From Breviolum minutum Mf 1.05b.01 (lineage: Eukaryota; Sar; Dinophyceae; Suessiales; Symbiodiniaceae): a DNA stretch of 64,000 bases. Under the pieces are notes generated by a model that saw only the letters and a program-made list of their open reading frames with translations, was not told the DNA's origin and did not search any database. Of the stretch, positions 61,170 through 64,000 are shown piece by piece; position 1 is the stretch's first letter, and each line of letters opens with the position of its first letter. The translations under genes were made by a program, and so were the position numbers. Location of the stretch: contig DF241774.1 in assembly GCA_000507305.1 (NCBI GenBank), forward strand, positions 1-64,000, read 5' to 3'.

Positions 61170-62451
61170 AACGTGGAGGTCACAAGATGATGGAAGAGAT
61201 TCAGCTGAACAGTTTGGGACTTATTGATAATCATATGTTTGAGTGATGTTTGAGGTGTTTTTCGTCCCAAGATGTAAGTCGTAAGATTGGAAAAATCAGA
61301 ATTAAACGGCTATGTTAGTTTTCAGGCGGGTTCACACGTTGATGTGCAAAAATGCAAATGTCAGACTTCGACTCAAAACATTGCAAAGGATCGGCGTTTC
61401 TTTTGCCATAGTCACGTGGTTGTCCGGAGAATTTGTCGTAGGTTGGGGATGATGTATTTCCTGACATCTTGCTGGTGATGGAGTTTTGAATTTCCACCCA
61501 AAAAATCAACGGGTACTTGCTGGGGCCGAGCCAATGGTGAAACTTTGCCAATCTTTGGGGGCATCAAGTTCAACAAAGACGGGAGTTAAAAGCAAAGAGT
61601 TGTTGAAGAGGCCTTGAGAATCCCGATAAAACCCATACCATTTTCAGGCTGATGATAACGTTGATGTATGATCAGGTGGTGCTTTGTTAAATGTTTTGTT
61701 GTCTATAAATGTGTAAAACTATGTTCAGGTAGTATGTTTCAACTCAGCTGCCCAACGACTACCCAGTAAACGGTTGGAATGATTACAGCTTGGCAAACCG
61801 CCAAGAAAATCTCAAAATAAATCTAAAGTCTTAGCCTTTTTCGAATTGATAGTGGGGTGTTGTTTGCTTCTGGCCCCAAAGTAAGCCTTTTGAGCCTTCG
61901 GACCTAACAATTGATGTTCATACAGCTGAAGAACGCCAAAAGTCCGTGAAATCATTTGAAATCTAAAGCCATATATATAGGTCAATAAAGCTCGTGCTAG
62001 TGTTTTTATATTGGATTATTAGATTACATTCCTGACTGATGTCCCCAAGCTGTTTCCTTTTTGAAATGTTTCAATATTTTCCAGGGTGGGGAGAGAATCA
62101 GATTTCAAAGGCAGGTGGACAAGATAGGGAAAAATCACTTCTTAATTTTATACGTAGACAAATGATGAAAATAACCCTCAATCATCCAAATGAACTTGAT
62201 AGAATACTTCAGAATACACATGACGTTACTTTTACCATCGAGCAAAAGTGGTTCTGTAAAGCAAACAAATCATGTGTGGCTCACCAGTGGAAAAACTTTC
62301 AGAATCCGACCATGATTTGCTTGTGTTTTGGGGATGAGTACTGCGGAACAAATATAAGACTCCAATTCACAAAAACTGGCCAATTCAGTATACAATTAAA
62401 CATCAAATGATTTCAAGGCCAATCATGTAAATGATAAATCATGCGTAAATA

Positions 62452-62549
62452 TATACCCTCCAGGGAACTAACACATCCCCCAAAAATGGCATTTTGAAGA
62501 TGATTTTCCTTTTCCCAAGGTGGGATATGTTAATCCCCTGGAGGGTATA
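62452..62549. repeat. Family B element (best copy)
   Basis: Left TATACCCTCCAGGGAACTAA then CACATCCC, right GGGATATGTTAATCCCCTGG then AGGGTATA: nearly perfect 27-28 bp terminal inverted repeats around TTTTGAAGATGATTTTCC. Confidence 0.85.
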
Positions 62550-63266
62550 CATATACCTCCTTACTATCATTAAACCTCCAACCACCTTCCCGCTTCACCT
62601 GAAAAAAGCTGGCAGACACTTATAGCCATAGGCCCGGTGGCTGACGAACTTTACCAAGTTGGATCCACCATGGTCGGGAAGCCCTTGTTTTTTTTGGGGG
62701 GGAAGGGGATGCTTCAGGTCGGAAACAAAAATTAAAGGAAGGGGTTGGGAAAAATAGACATTGGAGAATTATGGGTTTTTCCCCTTGTTTTTGATATGTT
62801 TTTTTTTTGGTAGGGGGTAATGTTCAAACAAAAAAGAATTATAGAAGAGTTGTTCAGGTGTTGTTTTAGCTTTATATGAGGTGCAATTTTTTGTAGAGGG
62901 TGGTTCAGAAGATGAAGATTAGTTAAAGATGTATCTTAGTCATTGAGGTTGAGTGATTCAAGCATGTGATGGCAGGACATGGCAACATATTTGTATATTG
63001 CAGACTTGGCTAAGATGACATGGTCCACCAATTTTGAGACTCATATACATGCATGACCATGTGTATCTAGGATCAATGTGAATGATTGAAGTCTATCATG
63101 GTTACTGTTCATATACCATCACTTGCCCTTCCTGAAACTACTACAGACGCAGAAAAAATATGGTGCAGGTGTGAGGCATTTGTTTCCTTTTGAAAAGGCC
63201 CGGCCTCACAAGTTTCAGATAGGTTTTTCTTGAAGGTGGGATTACCGATGGGTATAAGTACTCCCT

Positions 63267-63333
63267 GTTACCCTCCAGGGAACCAACATATCCGACTTGG
63301 GGAAAAGGATATGTTAGTTCCCAGGAGGGTAAT
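63267..63333. repeat. Family B element, minimal foldback
   Basis: Left GTTACCCTCCAGGGAACCAA then CATATCC, right GGATATGTTAGTTCCCAGGA then GGGTAA, with almost no spacer (GACTTGGGGAAAA). Confidence 0.8.
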
Positions 63334-63358
63334 ATATATATATATATATACATATACT

Positions 63359-63441
63359 GGGTGGTGGTCCGTTTCAAGTATTTTTTATTTTCACCTCTAT
63401 CTGGGGAAGATTCATTTTCCAAATGGTTGAAACCACCAGCT
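63359..63441. repeat. Family A element next to a splice acceptor
   Basis: Left GGGTGGTGGTCCGTTTCAA, core TTTTCACCTCTATCTGGGGA, right ATGGTTGAAACCACCAGC. It ends 13 bp before the CAG at 63452-63454 that precedes the exon at 63455. Confidence 0.75.
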
Positions 63442-63454
63442 TCTTCGTATGCAG

Positions 63455-63564
63455 TGTTTTGGCTGGTCAACCTGGGAGAGGCGGCGTCCAAATGGAGAGC
63501 CATGAGCTGTAGAGATATGTGGCAAAAAGCACGTCCCGTTCAACACCCCGTTGGATTTATATAG
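63455..63564 (+). CDS. Unrecognised terminal exon
   Basis: After GTATGCAG: FWLVNLGEAASKWRAMSCRD then MWQKARPVQHPVGFI and TAG at 63562. Phase 1 at its start. Composition is protein-like; upstream exons not found because the preceding 2 kb is mostly repeats. No family recognised. Confidence 0.4.
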
Positions 63565-63637
63565 ATGTTTGTTCCACACATACATCAAATTTAATATATC
63601 TATGGGATCTATGTGTTTATCCTTGCTTTGATCAAGC

Positions 63638-63985
63638 CTACCTTGGGACCAATCTCTCACTTTCAACGATGGCTGCCAAAAGATCAGAACCCTTGACATG
63701 GCAATCAACGATGCGATTGCCATACTCATTCTCTTGATGCACCCACCCAGTGCTATTGGGGGAGTAAGAAGCCACGGAGTTGTCAGGTTCAGCTTCAGCC
63801 CATGGATAAGTATCATTTCCCAGTTGACCAGTTGATGTTGATCCAATCCCGATTCGGGATAGTACTTGAGTACAAGGCAAGAAGACATATAGATCCTTTC
63901 TGTTGTTAGCTTTATCTTGAGCACCCACAGTACCACAGCAGACGTCCCCTTCCCCACACCACCTGCCACCATATTTGGCTGACAT
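63638..63985 (-). CDS. Weak minus-strand open frame
   Basis: 115 codons (parts: STSTGQLGNDTYPWAEAEPD, GWVHQENEYGNRIVDCHVKG). It is the only minus-strand frame with protein-like composition, but a longer minus frame overlaps it in another register and no splice signals or family support it. It could be an exon of a convergent gene continuing past the window, or chance. Confidence 0.2.
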   Translation of the reverse strand: MSAKYGGRWCGEGDVCCGTVGAQDKANNRKDLYVFLPCTQVLSRIGIGSTSTGQLGNDTYPWAEAEPDNSVASYSPNSTGWVHQENEYGNRIVDCHVKGSDLLAAIVESERLVPR

Positions 63986-64000
63986 CCGGATCTGCCATGG

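Larger units (their letters stand above)
61170..63454. other. Unassigned stretch with two family B copies
   Basis: Holds family B elements at 62452-62549 and 63267-63333, a family A copy at 63359-63441 and long homopolymer T and G runs near 62690-62820. A 123-codon + frame at 62039-62410 has no splice support and is not called. Confidence 0.4.

Noticed and set aside
62039-62410. 123-codon + frame starting at ATG
   Set aside because: No splice partners, no motif, AT-rich codon use like intronic sequence. Could not be supported as coding.

Overview
The window reads as a piece of a dinoflagellate nuclear genome (inference). Coding sequence comes only as very short exons (22 to about 240 nt) in long AT-rich introns. 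Splice donors are a mix of GT, GC and GA, while acceptors are AG, almost always followed by G. In the two genes whose frame is fixed by homology (JMJD6-like and 14-3-3) I count 19 introns: 9 GA-AG, 3 GC-AG and 7 GT-AG. GC and GA donors and an AG|G acceptor are known features of dinoflagellate genes. Nearly all supported genes lie on the + strand, which also fits dinoflagellate one-way gene arrays. Most long open frames here are chance frames crossing introns or microsatellites; the true exons are short and were assembled by splice phase.

Layout. 0.5-1.2 kb: part of a J-domain (DnaJ-type) co-chaperone. 3.0-4.7 kb: three splice-flanked exons of an unrecognised protein. 6.6-13.8 kb: ankyrin-repeat protein(s). 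14.1-16.2 kb: a small TPR protein resembling TTC33. 16.9-22.9 kb: a JMJD6-type JmjC oxygenase, almost completely assembled, with its iron and 2-oxoglutarate residues present. 23.4-26.5 kb: one or two small unrecognised genes. 27.05-34.9 kb: a 14-3-3 protein in about eleven exons. 37.4-46.2 kb: several unrecognised genes or terminal exons. 47.6-54.5 kb: three phase-consistent but unrecognised genes (47.6-49.8, 52.0-53.4, 53.6-54.0 kb) plus single exons. 56.5-61.2 kb: an acidic-tailed protein, two terminal exons and one more unrecognised gene. 63.5 kb: a terminal exon, followed by a weak minus-strand frame.

Between and inside the genes lie several families of roughly 65-130 bp elements with terminal inverted repeats and no coding capacity (MITE-like or introner-like). 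Family A has arms like GGTGGTTTCAA / TTGAAACCACC, family B arms like TACCCTCCAGGG, family D TACACCCCTGAA, family E ACTGTTGATGG and family F GGTTGGTGGTTTGG. Many sit inside mapped introns, several within 15-40 bp of the 3' splice site, and one family B copy begins exactly at the GT donor of its host intron. Microsatellites (CAT, TAG, CAA, GAT, ATT, GATT, CA, AT) are frequent. I found no rRNA, tRNA, CRISPR, transposase or reverse transcriptase, and no spliced-leader relict.

The genes share no evident pathway; neighbours look like independent housekeeping or regulatory genes in tandem. Exon coordinates were worked out by hand from sequence; first exons, UTRs and promoters could not be placed for most genes.
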